A stretch of DNA of 64,000 bases from Blattamonas nauphoetae (lineage: Eukaryota > Preaxostyla > Oxymonadida). The translations under genes and the position numbers were made by a program. Where the stretch lies: the NCBI GenBank assembly GCA_033064195.1, contig JARBJD010000120.1, forward strand, positions 1 to 64,000. Reading direction: 5' to 3'. This document shows, in pieces, positions 1-10,222 of this stretch; within the stretch, counting starts at the first letter, position 1; the number at the start of each line of letters is the position of its first letter. The notes beneath the pieces were generated by a model. It worked only from the letters and a program-made list of their open reading frames with translations, made no database searches and was not told the DNA's origin.

Positions 1-480
1 TCGCCCTCCACTCCTCCACTCATCACCGTCGCCTCCATTCACCTCAACTTGCCTCCCTCGCCTCCACTCACCTCCCTTCTCCTCACTCACCTCCTTCTCC
101 TCCTTACCTCAACTTGCCTCCTCGTCCTCCACTCACCTCACTCATCACCGTCGCTCTCCACTCACCTCCACTCATCACCGTCGCCCTCCACTCCACCTCC
201 ACTCATCACCGTCGCTCTCCACTCCACCTCCCTCGTCCTCCACTCCTCCCTTCTCCTCCCTCCACCTCAACTTGCCTCCTTCTCCTCCACTCACCTCCTT
301 CTCCTCCACTTACCTCAACTTGCCTCCCTCGTCCTCCACTCACCTCCACTCATCACCGTCTCTCTCCACTCACCTCCCTTATCCTCCACTCACCTCCTTC
401 TCCTCCACTCGCCTCTACTCACCCGGCTCGTCCTTCCTCGCCCCTCCCTCGACTTCCACTCACCCATTTCTCCTCATCAT
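1..480. repeat. C-rich minisatellite of short degenerate units
   Basis: The first ~480 bases are built from shuffled copies of short units such as cctccactcacctc, catcaccgtcgc, cttctcctccact and cctcaacttgcc. One strand is almost purine-free. All three forward frames stay open over this stretch, but the translations are simple runs of S, P, T, H and L, as expected of a pyrimidine-rich satellite, so no gene is called. The array starts before the window edge. Order decays after ~480, where unique AT-rich sequence begins. Confidence 0.85.
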
Positions 481-1062
481 CTCCAACTCATCTCCACTAC
501 TCCCCGTCATCCTCCAATCGTCCCCTCGTTCCTCCTCCGCCATCAAACTGTCTCTTCTCGACCATTCGCCATCCTCCACTCATTATTTCACACCTCTTTC
601 CATCTTCATTTTCTATTCACACATATTGTTGTTTCGTCACAAAATAAACTTTTCTTTCAAAAATTCACCAAAGCAAAATCACTTGTTTGAGAGACTACAT
701 CACTAAAACCGAATAAAACCGAATTCATTCATCCAAGCTACAATTGAGTACGAGTTAGGAGAACAGAGGAGAGAATGAGAGAAGAAGTTTTATTGGTGGT
801 GAAGCAGACATTCACCCTTCCTACCACATCCAGTGCAGTGAGGAAGATGGTTGAAAGAAGGGAGCAGACCAAATGAAGATCAACCCATATTTTCGTAAAA
901 CACACAACAGACTGGTCTACTGGTGTGAATAGATCGAAAAAACACTATTTATCAGTTATTTGAGGTGAAAAGAGCAAATGGGTTGAAATCAACAAATTCG
1001 AAAAAAGAAAGCCGAGAGGAGGATTTGATGGGGGTGCTCGAACTTTCTATGATGTCAAAATA
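481..1062. other. No gene seen
   Basis: The satellite grades into unique AT-rich DNA. I see no coding frame, RNA gene or clear repeat. The last ~40 bases lead into the relic of the ARM-like family that follows. Confidence 0.5.
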
Positions 1063-1374
1063 TTGACCCATTTGGTTCTTGATCTGCCTGTCTTCCTCAC
1101 GATCCCGAGTTGCCTGACATTCTACGAAAATGACTACTCAATCTCCACTTTTCTATATTTTGTGGTCGATATCCAGCAGGAATGGAACAAACAAAGCAGA
1201 GATATCCGTCGATCAGGGACAGGAATCTTTCGAAATTTGAGAATAGAGGGTATCGAAGATGTGTTTGAGGGAAAGCTGCGAAACCACAAACACACAGACT
1301 TTGGAGGAGTTATTCTTGACAGATATTTAGAATGCTGCAACCTGCAGGGCATGAACCTTCCAGACCTTTGGTAG
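1063..1374 (+). pseudogene. C-terminal relic of the 350-residue ARM-like family
   Basis: About 100 codons match the C-terminal third of the two full-length relatives at 2223-3293 and 9128-10222. Shared words are FLTIPSCLTF, EWNKQSRDIRRSG, LRIEGIEDV and NLQGMN. The N-terminal two thirds are absent and unrelated AT-rich DNA precedes the match, so this is most likely a truncated copy. The similarity to the 2223-3293 copy continues past the stop into 3' flanking DNA (ggctctggcatc.cctca..., tcgccagaacga near 1460 and 3390). The duplication unit therefore included the downstream flank. The function of the family is unknown. Confidence 0.65.
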
Positions 1375-2222
1375 CGACACACTCGAATAACAAGTCTCGT
1401 GCTCCTTCTTTCTGACTTCATTCGACAACACTGTTTGTGGGTCGTCATTATTGGCTCTGGCATCGCCTCACCATTCGCCAGAACGATCCTCTTTCTCCCA
1501 CCATCATCACCACACTCTCACCGCACCCTCCCTGTCCCCGCAAGCTGGACAAGAGCCTCCATCGGTGTGCAGAAATCATCGAAGAGAAATGATGAATTTG
1601 ATGAGTTGCGAGTTTCCTGACAACATCTCTTCTCTCTGCCATCTTTCCCGACTCGTCCAAATCAATCCCTTCCACCCCAACTCTCCCCTGTGTGTCTGCC
1701 CTGTCCATCTTCCCTTCGTCTTTCGCTCTCCGCGCTGAATGCGACTCTCCTGCCAGCAACGAGGCCGGCCCTGCGGTTTGGTGGACAATCAGATGTCAAG
1801 CAACGTCGTCAGAATCGCGCGTCGCTCCTTTCATCATCCCCTTCCCCAATCACCCGCCTTTGTCACATTTCGTCATCACACTGCAGCACGATCTCCTCCC
1901 GCCTCTCGCCTGATTGGTTCATCCAAGCTCAACCGATCTGATGAAGACGTCACTCCACACACTCCATCGTCGACAAATGTGAGGAATTCACGTGGACACC
2001 AACGGCTGGCTCTCTCAACGTTGAATATACTTGTGGCGATTGCACTAACCCAGCGAACAGGGCGGTCTAGGACTCTGTCACGATCACTTCAAACCTCCCT
2101 GTTCTTGCCACAGTCTTCGTTGGCTGATTTTCTGTTCCTTTGGATGATTGCTTCATCTCAATCTCTTTCTTTGACTCTTTGTCCTGACCCATAATAAAAG
2201 TTTTCTCTATCAGAAAGTCAGA
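1375..2222. other. Intergenic DNA with duplicated flanks
   Basis: 1375-1500 is the shared 3' flank of the ARM-like family. 2090-2222 resembles the 5' flank of the other full copy (9040-9127), with a C/T-rich tract ending in tgacccataa just before the gene. Several overlapping frames of 70-150 codons occur on both strands, but their composition (S, P, R, H rich, no motif) fits non-coding C-rich DNA. Confidence 0.45.
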
Positions 2223-3293
2223 ATGACCGCGATAGACAACAACTCAGATTCCTCCTCAAGTCAAGCACACTCTGACTTGTCCTCCCCTAAGTTGTTACTT
2301 TCAGGAAATTGTACTCCGTTCTTGAAATGGAACGAAGGTCCGCTTGACTCTGGACACGAACAAGCAATTATCTTTCGATCTCTCGTTGCGACTCTGCAGC
2401 TCCAGCCTGTACTTGATGACTCTCTTGAAGCTAAAGCCGTGAGACTTCTAGAATATGTGAATCCAGATGATCGAGAATCAGCAGATGCTTTTCTCGTCAA
2501 GATTTCATCATTCTCTGATGATTCTAAGACCACTTTCATGCAATCCATTGTGGTGCTCATTTCTTCTGCCTATCGGGGAATTATCACCGCTTCGATGGAG
2601 ATGCTGAAAACTCTCTTCTTTGCCTGTTCTCCTCAAGTCCAACTTGACCTTGTAAACGCTGATCTGATCCCTCAACTCATCATCACTCTAAATCCACTGT
2701 CTCTTTCATTCGCAGAAGCAGTCGATATCCACATCAACCTCTTAGAAATCATCGACAATTCTGTCTGGCTAACAACTCCGTATGGTCTCACACATCTCGA
2801 AGTTGAAGATGACGACGAACAACAAGCTGTTCGTGAGACAGTTTTAAAGCAAGTTCTCGTTCCATCCGAGAAGTATATTCACCATTTGTGCGAAAACCGA
2901 TTTTCAATCATCGATGGCGACCAATCGATGGCTTTTCTGGCTCTTCTCGCAAAACTCGTCCGAATATCTCCTTATTATCTCCCCACAATGGATTTGATTC
3001 TGACAATACCCGTCATTCTCACGATCCCGAGTTGTCTCACATTCTTCGAAACTGAGAGCTCGATCTGGACTTTTCTGGACTATATGATCAACATCCAGCG
3101 ACAATGGAACAAACAAAGCAGAGATCTCCGTCGACCGTGGACAGCAATCTTTTGGTGTTTGAGAATGGAGGGCTTCGAGGATGTGATTGAGAAAAAGCTG
3201 CTCAACGAACAACACGCGCCCTCAGGACGATTCTGCGTTGGCGATTCGACGGAATGGAGCAATTTGCAGGGCATGAACATTCTAAAACTTTGA
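2223..3293 (+). CDS. ARM/HEAT-like helical repeat protein, family member 1
   Basis: A single-exon frame of 356 residues starts at an ATG just after a pyrimidine-rich leader. The first ~25 residues are S/D/N-rich. The rest is alpha-helical and leucine-rich. Residues ~45-75 (RSLVATLQLQPVLDDSLEAKAVRLLE), ~100-165 (FMQSIVVLISSA, ADLIPQLIITLNPLSLSFAEA) and the C-terminal WNKQSRDLRR segment recur in the copy at 9128-10222. The 'LIPQLI.TLNPLSLSFAEA' helices look like ARM/HEAT repeats. No catalytic motif, signal peptide or membrane segment is visible, so a cytosolic scaffold is the likeliest role. Proteins of this style form large families in Blattamonas (recollection). It is intact and lies just upstream of the Mutator-like insertion. 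Function unknown. Confidence 0.8.
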   Translation: MTAIDNNSDSSSSQAHSDLSSPKLLLSGNCTPFLKWNEGPLDSGHEQAIIFRSLVATLQLQPVLDDSLEAKAVRLLEYVNPDDRESADAFLVKISSFSDDSKTTFMQSIVVLISSAYRGIITASMEMLKTLFFACSPQVQLDLVNADLIPQLIITLNPLSLSFAEAVDIHINLLEIIDNSVWLTTPYGLTHLEVEDDDEQQAVRETVLKQVLVPSEKYIHHLCENRFSIIDGDQSMAFLALLAKLVRISPYYLPTMDLILTIPVILTIPSCLTFFETESSIWTFLDYMINIQRQWNKQSRDLRRPWTAIFWCLRMEGFEDVIEKKLLNEQHAPSGRFCVGDSTEWSNLQGMNILKL

Positions 3294-3480
3294 AAGCGAC
3301 ACACCCGAATCGCCAGTCACGTGCTCCCTCCTTCTGACATCTTTTGGGAACCACAATTCATATGTCTTCGTTTTCCGCTCTGGCATCACCTCATCCTTTG
3401 CCAGAACGATTTGTATTCTCCAATCGTACTCCCTCCGTCGTCCCACCACTCACAAAATGGAGTCTGTCCCTCATCACCAT

Positions 3481-3566
3481 GTTAAGTATAGGCGCAGATC
3501 CAATTTTGGATACGCGCAGATCTAAAAAAAAGGATACACGCAGATCCAAATGGATACGCGCAGATC
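3481..3566 (+). repeat. Left terminal inverted repeat of the Mutator-like element
   Basis: This end carries four copies of a GCGCAGATC/CACGCAGATC word at ~17-24 bp spacing, three of them preceded by GGATA. Regularly spaced subterminal words of this kind are usually transposase-binding sites; that role is inferred. Confidence 0.85.
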
Positions 3567-4413
3567 TAACACTTTTTTTCTTCATTTCGGTTATATGTCA
3601 CTTTTCTGTCTCAGAAAATTTCAATATTGATAGATTTACTCTCGAGCATCCTTCAGAAAAACAAGGAGATTGAAAAAAGATGTTGAATTGATCTGAGGGG
3701 TTCGGAAAGGTGTAGCTGTCGCTGTTTGCCATGTAGAGATGTTGTTCTGGATGAGATATCAATAATTCTGGTTTTTGTTCCACGTATATGTGGACCACCC
3801 CGACTGTAATGACACTTACCATGGCATGCGTTGTGTTGGAGCCATCGAATGTGGAGATGCATCACTGGAGAGTATGACAACATTCACGGCATCAAGAAGA
3901 TAGAAAAGAGTGAAAGGGGGTTAGATGGCGGTTTAGGAGATTTGGAGAGGAGATAGGGTGTGAATTGAAGAGGTGGGTGGATCTGAAGTGGTGCATTTTG
4001 GAGATGGCTATTGGTGAGGGTGACAGGACCTGAATTGATATCAGCTGAAGGTGGTAAAGTGGGGGTGAAGGTATAGTTGGCCAATTGGATCGATCCGTTG
4101 AGGGAGAGAGCGGATCCAGGATATTTTCATCGCGAGGCGGAAAATGTGTTCTGGTCAAGGTTGGCGGATAAAGCGGAGTGAAATATGCGGTTCAACATCG
4201 GAATACAACCGGCATTGGCTTCTGTTTTGCATCTATACTGTTGCGAGAGCATCCCAACTTGATGGGGCTCGCGTTGGAGATCTATCGTTTGCGCGCGTTC
4301 CATTGAACGGATACCCTTTTTATTTCGTTTCATCATTCGTGTTTCTTCCTTCTTTTGGTAAGTCGCTCGCTCCTCGACTTCTTCGTTGGTAATCAGGCCC
4401 TTTTTGTGAAGAT
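3567..4413. other. Interior of the Mutator-like element, no gene recognised
   Basis: Short frames occur on both strands. One plus-strand frame (4144-4392) contains ...YTVARASQLDGARVGDL..., which faintly recalls the first box of tyrosine recombinases. The match is too short to support a call. Confidence 0.35.
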
Positions 4414-5471
4414 CTAATCCGCGCTGATAGGAGCAGGCTTAGCTTGTAAGTCCTTTAATTTATCGTTCTGCTCCATCGCAAAATAACTTGAACGCAGAAG
4501 AGTGATCGATTGGCAGAGACGGACATCTTCCCCAAAAGTCGCATCACCAAACAGGTTCGTACTCGTGATGAAGAAAGCATTGGACACGTGTTGGGTCCTT
4601 GCCGCACTCTGAACATCGCTGAACCGTATTTGGCGGAAGTTGAGGGGGCTGAGCCGTTTGTATGTGAAAGGTTGTGGGGATGAGATTGCACGTGGGATTT
4701 TGATGGAACGGGCAGGAGTGTGGTGATAAAGATCTTCTAACACAATACAAGAGCCTTTTCTGAGTGCTTCACTCAGATCAGTGCCTGGACTGAATTCAAA
4801 TTCAGTGGTTCCATGTCTGTCGTATTCAATCTCGTCCTCGTCATCTTCTCCAGCATTCGATCTCGAATCTTCGTCCGCTCTTTTAGCCTGTCAAGCTCAT
4901 CGGATAAGGCAAATGTTTGTGGATCCATGTCCCTCTGTCTCATCTCTTTCTTGAAATTGTGTTCTCTGAGTGTCCGATCCTTCGTTAGTCCTTCACCAAA
5001 CTCGACAATCGCAACATCTTGATCGCGATGGTTGACTAAAGGCTGATGGAAATAATTGGGAAATGTGTCGTGATTGGGTTGGAGGATCAGCCCGAGTGAC
5101 TGCATCTGAGTCATCCCGAACCTATTTTTTGTAGATGGGAGGATGGTTGGGATATTTGAGTCTGTTTTGTTGTGTTTGTTTGTTTGTTTGGGGAGGGGAG
5201 TGGGAGTGTCAGAATCGCAATCCTCTTCGGTTGTGGGAGGTTCTGCAAGACGGATGGTCTCTTCAAAATGGGTGAGCGGCAAAGGAAGATCAATCATTCT
5301 CATTCGCTTTCTTTTGAAGAAGATTGCATTTCCAGATCCTTCATAATGTTTCAGAGAACATTCACTGGGATAGATCGATGGTTCCAGTCGCTGTGGAAGA
5401 GTCGGAAGGCAAGCTCCATCATACAACTCGAAGAGGATCCGACTGAGTTGGGTTGATTCTTCGGCGTCCAC
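4414..5471 (-). CDS. Unrecognised gene carried inside the Mutator-like element
   Basis: The ATG at 5471 opens a 232-codon frame. It has an acidic, Pro/Thr-rich middle, then a charged helical stretch (DELDRLKERTKIRDRMLEKM) and stops at 4773. A second frame open from ~4890 to 4414 reads like genuine protein: an acidic patch (AGEDDEDEIEYDRHGTTEFEF), then SEALRKGSCIVLEDLYHH and a 100-residue basic/aromatic part. The second frame overlaps the end of the first. Either a short intron with an acceptor near 4889 (cttgacag) joins them or a frameshift has occurred. I do not recognise the family, and it has no transposase feature. It is a candidate captured host gene. Whether it is expressed cannot be told from sequence. 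Confidence 0.45.
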
Positions 5472-5618
5472 TTCTTGCTAATAGACAAAATCAGAAGATC
5501 GAGAGGACATTGACAAGAGCCTGGGGGTGATCCATGTCCAAGAAAATGGTGAAATTAGGTCATTCTGTCTGAATGAAAGATCAGCCTACCCAAGATCGAG
5601 GGAGGATATGGAGTGGAG

Positions 5619-6832
5619 CAGTTGGTTTCGATGGGTTGGCAACTTAAAATGAACACGAAGAAAGGGGAGATCATCATTCCACCAAGTATTTTATCCACAG
5701 TATGCTCTATTTCCTTCTCAGATTACTCATATACACCAAACTTCATCATAAAATCATAGCAACACGTGAAGTGATTCACCTTTCCCGGAATCTGAAAACG
5801 GACTGAAATTGGAGGGTCAGAAGGCTCTTCTCCTAAGTGTCATTTCACGTGTTGCTATGATTTTATGATGAAGTTTGGTGTACCCTCCTTCCAAAACCCG
5901 TCACTTTCCAAAACCCGTCACACTTTTGACGGGTCATCTTTTTGTTGTTTCCACCTCTCATTTTCATCTCAAAATTGTTTTTATTCAACTTTTTTTTGAA
6001 ATGAAATCAATTGAAAACAAATTGAGAAAAAAGTCGGGATAGTAATACCTCCTTGTTCTGGTCAAGGTGATCAACCCTGAATTTTGTTGTGGGTGATCCT
6101 TCTCGACCAGTTATCGTAAGACTACTAAATCGAATGTTTTGGTGGAATTGAAGCTTTTCTGCCATTTTCATTCTTTTCTGAACAACTCTTAATTCTCAAC
6201 TTTTCCAAAACCTCGTGTTTTCGACAGTTTACACACAAATTTGGCATCTATCTTAACTTTTTGAAGAAATTATCATTTGACCAAGAGGATGATGCTCTCC
6301 GAATGATTTTTACAAAAATTTGTGACAAGTGAAGAAGTTGTAGTGACTGAAAGGTTGCATTTTTGATCGTTGGGCGCAAAATGATGAAAAGACGGAAATG
6401 TCTGTTGCTTAAAAAGATTGAAAATGGCAGAAAAGCTTCAATTCCACCAAAACATTCGATTTAGTGAAAACGAGAGGTCTTTACGATAACTGGTCGAGAA
6501 GGATCACCCACAACAAAATTCAGGGTTGATCACCTTGACCAGAACAAGGAGGTATTACTATCCCGACTTTTTTCTCAATTTGTTTTCAATTGATTTCATT
6601 TCAAAAAAAAGTTGAATAAAAACAATTTTGAGATGAAAATGAGAGGTGGAAACAACAAAAAGATGACCCGTCAAAAGTGTGACGGGTTTTGGAAAGTGAC
6701 GGGTTTTGGAAGGAGGGTATATGAGTAATCTGAGAAGGAAATAGTGCATACTGTGGATAAAATACTTGGTGGAATGATGATCTCCCCTTTCTTCGTGTTC
6801 ATTTTAAGTTGCCAACCCATCGAAACCAACTG
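5619..6832. repeat. Foldback (long inverted repeat) of ~408-bp arms
   Basis: The left arm (5619-6170) and right arm (6419-6832) are almost exact reverse complements around a 248-bp spacer. The left arm is longer only because a 147-bp MITE sits at 5734-5880; the arms also differ by a ~13-bp gap near 6120. The outer ends read cagttggtttcgatggg on one side and its complement on the other. I saw no convincing target duplication outside them. It lies fully inside the Mutator-like element. Confidence 0.9.
5734..5880. mobile_element. Tc1/mariner-type MITE, 147 bp, TA target duplication
   Basis: It has near-perfect ~37-40-bp terminal inverted repeats (caccaaacttcatcataaaa at one end, its complement at the other) and no coding capacity. 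It is flanked by TA at 5732-5733 and 5881-5882. The unoccupied site is preserved in the opposite arm of the foldback, where the same flanks are joined with a single TA (near 6717). Insertion site, duplication length and both ends can therefore be read directly. Confidence 0.92.
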
Positions 6833-7000
6833 AGACGAGAATCATAGAACGGGTTTTGGTTCGATCAACAATCTCGATTGACGACGTGACAAACACAGAG
6901 TTGAGAAAAGGCATGTGAGAGTAAAAATGTATTGTGATCTTCCAGAGTGGAATAAAAAGAAATGGCAAGGGTAAACCCAAAAAAAACAAGAAATCTTTTG

Positions 7001-7085
7001 GATCTGCACGTATCCATTTGGATCTGCGTGTATCCCTTTTTTAGATCTGCGCGTAGCGAAAATCGGATCTGCGCCTATACTTAAC
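7001..7085 (-). repeat. Right terminal inverted repeat of the Mutator-like element
   Basis: This is the reverse complement of 3481-3566 with a few substitutions and two fewer A residues in one spacer. It keeps the four CAGATC words. The last bases, ctatacttaac, abut the second catcaccat. Confidence 0.85.
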
Positions 7086-9127
7086 CATCACCATTCCTCG
7101 CAGTCTGTATCGGCGTCGTTGTTTCACGATTGTTCGACAGCATCCTCCTTCTTCCTGATTCTCGTTAAATCAACACAAGCGCAACATTATTGAATTCTCG
7201 TCATCCACTCTCTCCCTGAACCGTCACTGGCCGCTCGAGAGCAACGCACTATTTGGACGAAAACAATGGAAATTGACAGCAAGGAGCGCGACCTACTTCT
7301 CGTCTGTGCTGGCCTGAGCGAGACCGACCAATCGATGCTGTCCATCTGGCACATCTTCCTCGCTTCGGAAGACTCGCCCAACCAGAACTTCGTCTTCGCC
7401 ACTCCCTTCTCCTTCCCAGCCTCTGCCTTCCCCAAAACCCCAATCGGTGATGCTGCTAGCAGGGTCATCGTGGAGGATGTGAATGTCAGGAAAGCCTGCG
7501 TTGGATGGGGACGAGGTTCGGCCGTTCTGGACGTCTCGGAAAGTGTCTGAACTCGCCCTCAACTTGTCAAACGCTAAATACGAAGTGGAGACAGCAAGTG
7601 GACGGATTTGATGTGGGAGTGTGGCGCTTCTGGGGAGGCAGGTGTTGATATTTGGAGCCGCTTGTCGGAAGGGCTTCGAGTGGATCCCTCTCGCAACCAC
7701 AACAGAATGTTCATCTCCACACACACTGACACCTTCCGCTGCTCACTCGGCACTGTCGTCGACTCTTCCGCAACTTCGGCTGGCTGCTCAATCACACCCG
7801 CTGGAACGTTGGCCCGCACATTGGGGACCGCTTATCCAACCCTCTGCTCGGCCGGCAGGGTTCAAAATGTCCAACGTGGACATATCATTTCCGTATCCTT
7901 TTTTGAATTGATTTGTTAGAAGCTACGAGACAAATGAAAGTGTACTGAGTTGGAAAGAAGTCATACGAAGTCAATGATATGAAGAAAATGACCTTGGTTT
8001 TCCAGATTCAAGTTTTTCAAGTATCTCTCTGTTGATCACGAAAAGGCAAAAAGAACGACATGATGAGGTTATCTTGCATGTAATGTTTCAATGCTGTTCG
8101 GAATTGAGGGTTTCTTCGACGATCCACATGAGTGAGAAAAAACACGATGTGAAGTTGGAGACAATCACCAATCCTCCTAAACAAGGACCTGGATGGTTGA
8201 AGAAAGAAGACCATATTCATTTAATGTTGGTCTATTTCAATGAAAGTATATAAGACAGACGTTAAATTATCTTTTTTGAATTGAACAATAAGTTCGTAGT
8301 CAATTGAACTCTCCGAACAAGAATCGTCTTCACCGATTCTGGAGAGTGTGTTTTGTCTATCAGAATCATCGAATCACAGTGGACGACAGGATCGTTAGAT
8401 CTGCCCATAAAGAGGTACATTCTCATTAGAAAGCGACATTTGAAAATAGATAAGTGAAATGAGGAATGAAGAATAGGCATATATTCTCACAGGGGTGCTT
8501 TGTTACGATCAAATTCTTCTATGCACACGAATGGAGTTCAACAACGTACCGACAACGCGTGTTCAACGGGGCAAAGGGGTGCATCAACGCGAAGTCAACG
8601 GAAGAAAGACCGCCCGTGGCAGGTTTCGAACCCTGTCGGCCGGACCAACTGGTTCGATCTGCTGACTTCCTTCCGACTTCGACTCATTCGTCTGTGTCTC
8701 ATCTGACTTCATCGAAACGTGTTCACGATCAACAATCGAAAGACCCCTCCTTCCCACTTTCGTCCATCTCCCATTCTTCTTGACGCTTCTTTCTCTTCTC
8801 GTCAAGTCTGTTGTGGTGTGAATGTCATGTTTTGCATCTTCTGCAGGATAACGCTCTCTTCGGATTTGAAACCAGAATTGTGGTTCCCCCAACTCACTCT
8901 TCCTGCTTCTCTTCTCCATCGCATCCCCACCAACTCACCTGTACCTCATCATGGAGACTTGACCATTCGTCCAGTGTCAATACCTTCGTTTCATCTCGTT
9001 CAAGACTTGTTCTTCATTCCTGTATCGTCTCATTCATCACGATGCGATGTTTTGTTCTTCATTTTGGACAGTTTCTTCATCTCAGTCTCATTGTTTCACG
9101 CCTTCTTTCATGACCCATAACAAATGA
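7086..9127. other. 2 kb without a recognised gene
   Basis: Overlapping frames of 65-145 codons occur on both strands at 7187-7919 and 8466-9120. None shows a domain, and their composition is like other C-rich intergenic DNA here. 7266-7550 and 7293-7724 are the least unlikely coding stretches, on opposite strands. Around 8590-8655 the minus strand holds a tRNA-like T-arm (gggttcgaaacc). 9040-9127 is the duplicated leader of the ARM-like family. Confidence 0.4.
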
Positions 9128-10222
9128 TTGGATACCAAATCCGAAGGAATGTCAGTCTTAAGCACGAAAATGAACTCCTCCTCTGACTCTTCTTGCACTG
9201 GTATCTCTTCCCACTGCTTGTCATTTTTTCTAGACTGTGATCCATTCTTGATTTGGGACCAAGAAGATCTTGAATCTGTTCAGGAACGGGAGATTGTCTA
9301 TCGATCTCTCGTTGCCACTCTGAAGGTACAGCCTGCACTTGATGTCTCTCTAGAAGCGAAAGCGGTGAAACTTCTCGAATCTCTGCTTTCGTTCGAAAAG
9401 ACCTCTGCAAATGCTTTTCTCAACACACTTTCATCGAACTCTGATGACTCTGTAACAACCTTTGTACAATCCTTTGTGGTGCTCATTTCTTCAACCAGTC
9501 AGGTCATCACTACAGCTTCAATGAAGATGCTCGAAAATCTATTTTTGAAATGTTCAACAAACTTCCGCCTTACCCTCGTCAAAGCCGATCTGATCCCTCA
9601 GCTCATCACCACTCTTAATCCACTGTCTCTTTCATTTGCTGAAGCAGAAGTCATCCACACCTGTCTCATTCGTGTCATTTCCAGTTCATTCTGGCTGTTA
9701 ACCTCGAATGGTCTCGCACATCTCAAAATTGAAGTTCACGTTGAAGAACAAGCTGTTCACGAGACCATTTTAAAGCAAGTTCTCTTCCCTTCGGAGAATT
9801 ATATTTGGCATTTGTACGAAAACCGCTTTTCGATCGTCGATGGTGAACAATCGGAGTGTTTTCTGGCTCTTCTCGCTCAACTCTTCCGAATATCGCCATA
9901 TTATCAACCGACAATGGAATTGGTTCGAACAATACCTGTCTTTCTCACAATCCCGAGTTGTTACACATACTTCGAAAATGATAGGGCAATCTGGTATTTG
10001 TTGTATTTCATGGTCGAAATCCAGCAGGAATGGAAAAAACAAAGCAAATATATCCGTCGATCAGGGGCAACAATCTTTCGAAGTTTGAGAATGGAGGGTA
10101 TCGAAGATGCGATTGAGGAAAAGCTCCGAAACGACAAACCTGTCGCTTTCAGACCTTGGATTGCCTTCTCCTCGATTAAATGGAACAGCCTGCTGGACAT
10201 GAACATCCCAAAACAGGAATAG
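9128..10222 (+). CDS. ARM/HEAT-like helical repeat protein, family member 2
   Basis: 364 codons in one exon, homologous along its whole length to 2223-3293: VYRSLVATLKVQPALDVSLE, ADLIPQLITTLNPLSLSFAE, ENRFSIVDGEQSECFLALLA, IPSCYTYFEND and a C-terminal LLDMNIPKQE tail. The protein is leucine-rich and helical, with an S/T-rich N-terminus and no signal peptide. The divergence is spread over the protein while the frame is fully open. This suggests an old duplication kept under selection, unlike the relic at 1063. The first ATG gives 364 residues. The next in-frame ATG codons (eight and fifteen residues in) are equally possible starts, because the relative begins close to the SDSS-rich stretch. 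Function unknown. Confidence 0.8.
   Translation: MDTKSEGMSVLSTKMNSSSDSSCTGISSHCLSFFLDCDPFLIWDQEDLESVQEREIVYRSLVATLKVQPALDVSLEAKAVKLLESLLSFEKTSANAFLNTLSSNSDDSVTTFVQSFVVLISSTSQVITTASMKMLENLFLKCSTNFRLTLVKADLIPQLITTLNPLSLSFAEAEVIHTCLIRVISSSFWLLTSNGLAHLKIEVHVEEQAVHETILKQVLFPSENYIWHLYENRFSIVDGEQSECFLALLAQLFRISPYYQPTMELVRTIPVFLTIPSCYTYFENDRAIWYLLYFMVEIQQEWKKQSKYIRRSGATIFRSLRMEGIEDAIEEKLRNDKPVAFRPWIAFSSIKWNSLLDMNIPKQE

Larger units (their letters stand above)
3481..7085. mobile_element. Mutator-like (MULE-type) DNA transposon with cargo
   Basis: The unit is bounded by ~85-bp terminal inverted repeats (3481-3566 and 7001-7085), both beginning gttaagtataggcgcag. It is flanked by a perfect 9-bp direct repeat, catcaccat, at 3472-3480 and 7086-7094. 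A 9-bp target duplication with long inverted repeats is typical of Mutator-like elements. I found no transposase inside. The interior holds a gene-like region on the minus strand (4414-5471), a large foldback repeat (5619-6832) and a small MITE within that repeat. It is therefore best read as a non-autonomous, Pack-MULE-like element. The high similarity of the termini suggests fairly recent activity. Confidence 0.8.

Noticed and set aside
49-706. Overlapping S/P/T/L-rich open frames
   Set aside because: They are by-products of a purine-poor minisatellite; all three forward frames are open and none has non-repetitive content.
4144-4392. Possible tyrosine-recombinase box (YTVARASQLDGARVGDL)
   Set aside because: A single weak box of ~17 residues without the other catalytic motifs.
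8590-8655. Minus-strand tRNA-like T-arm (gggttcgaaacc) with a D-arm-like agttggt
   Set aside because: No acceptor stem and no room for an anticodon arm; likely a tRNA scrap at best.
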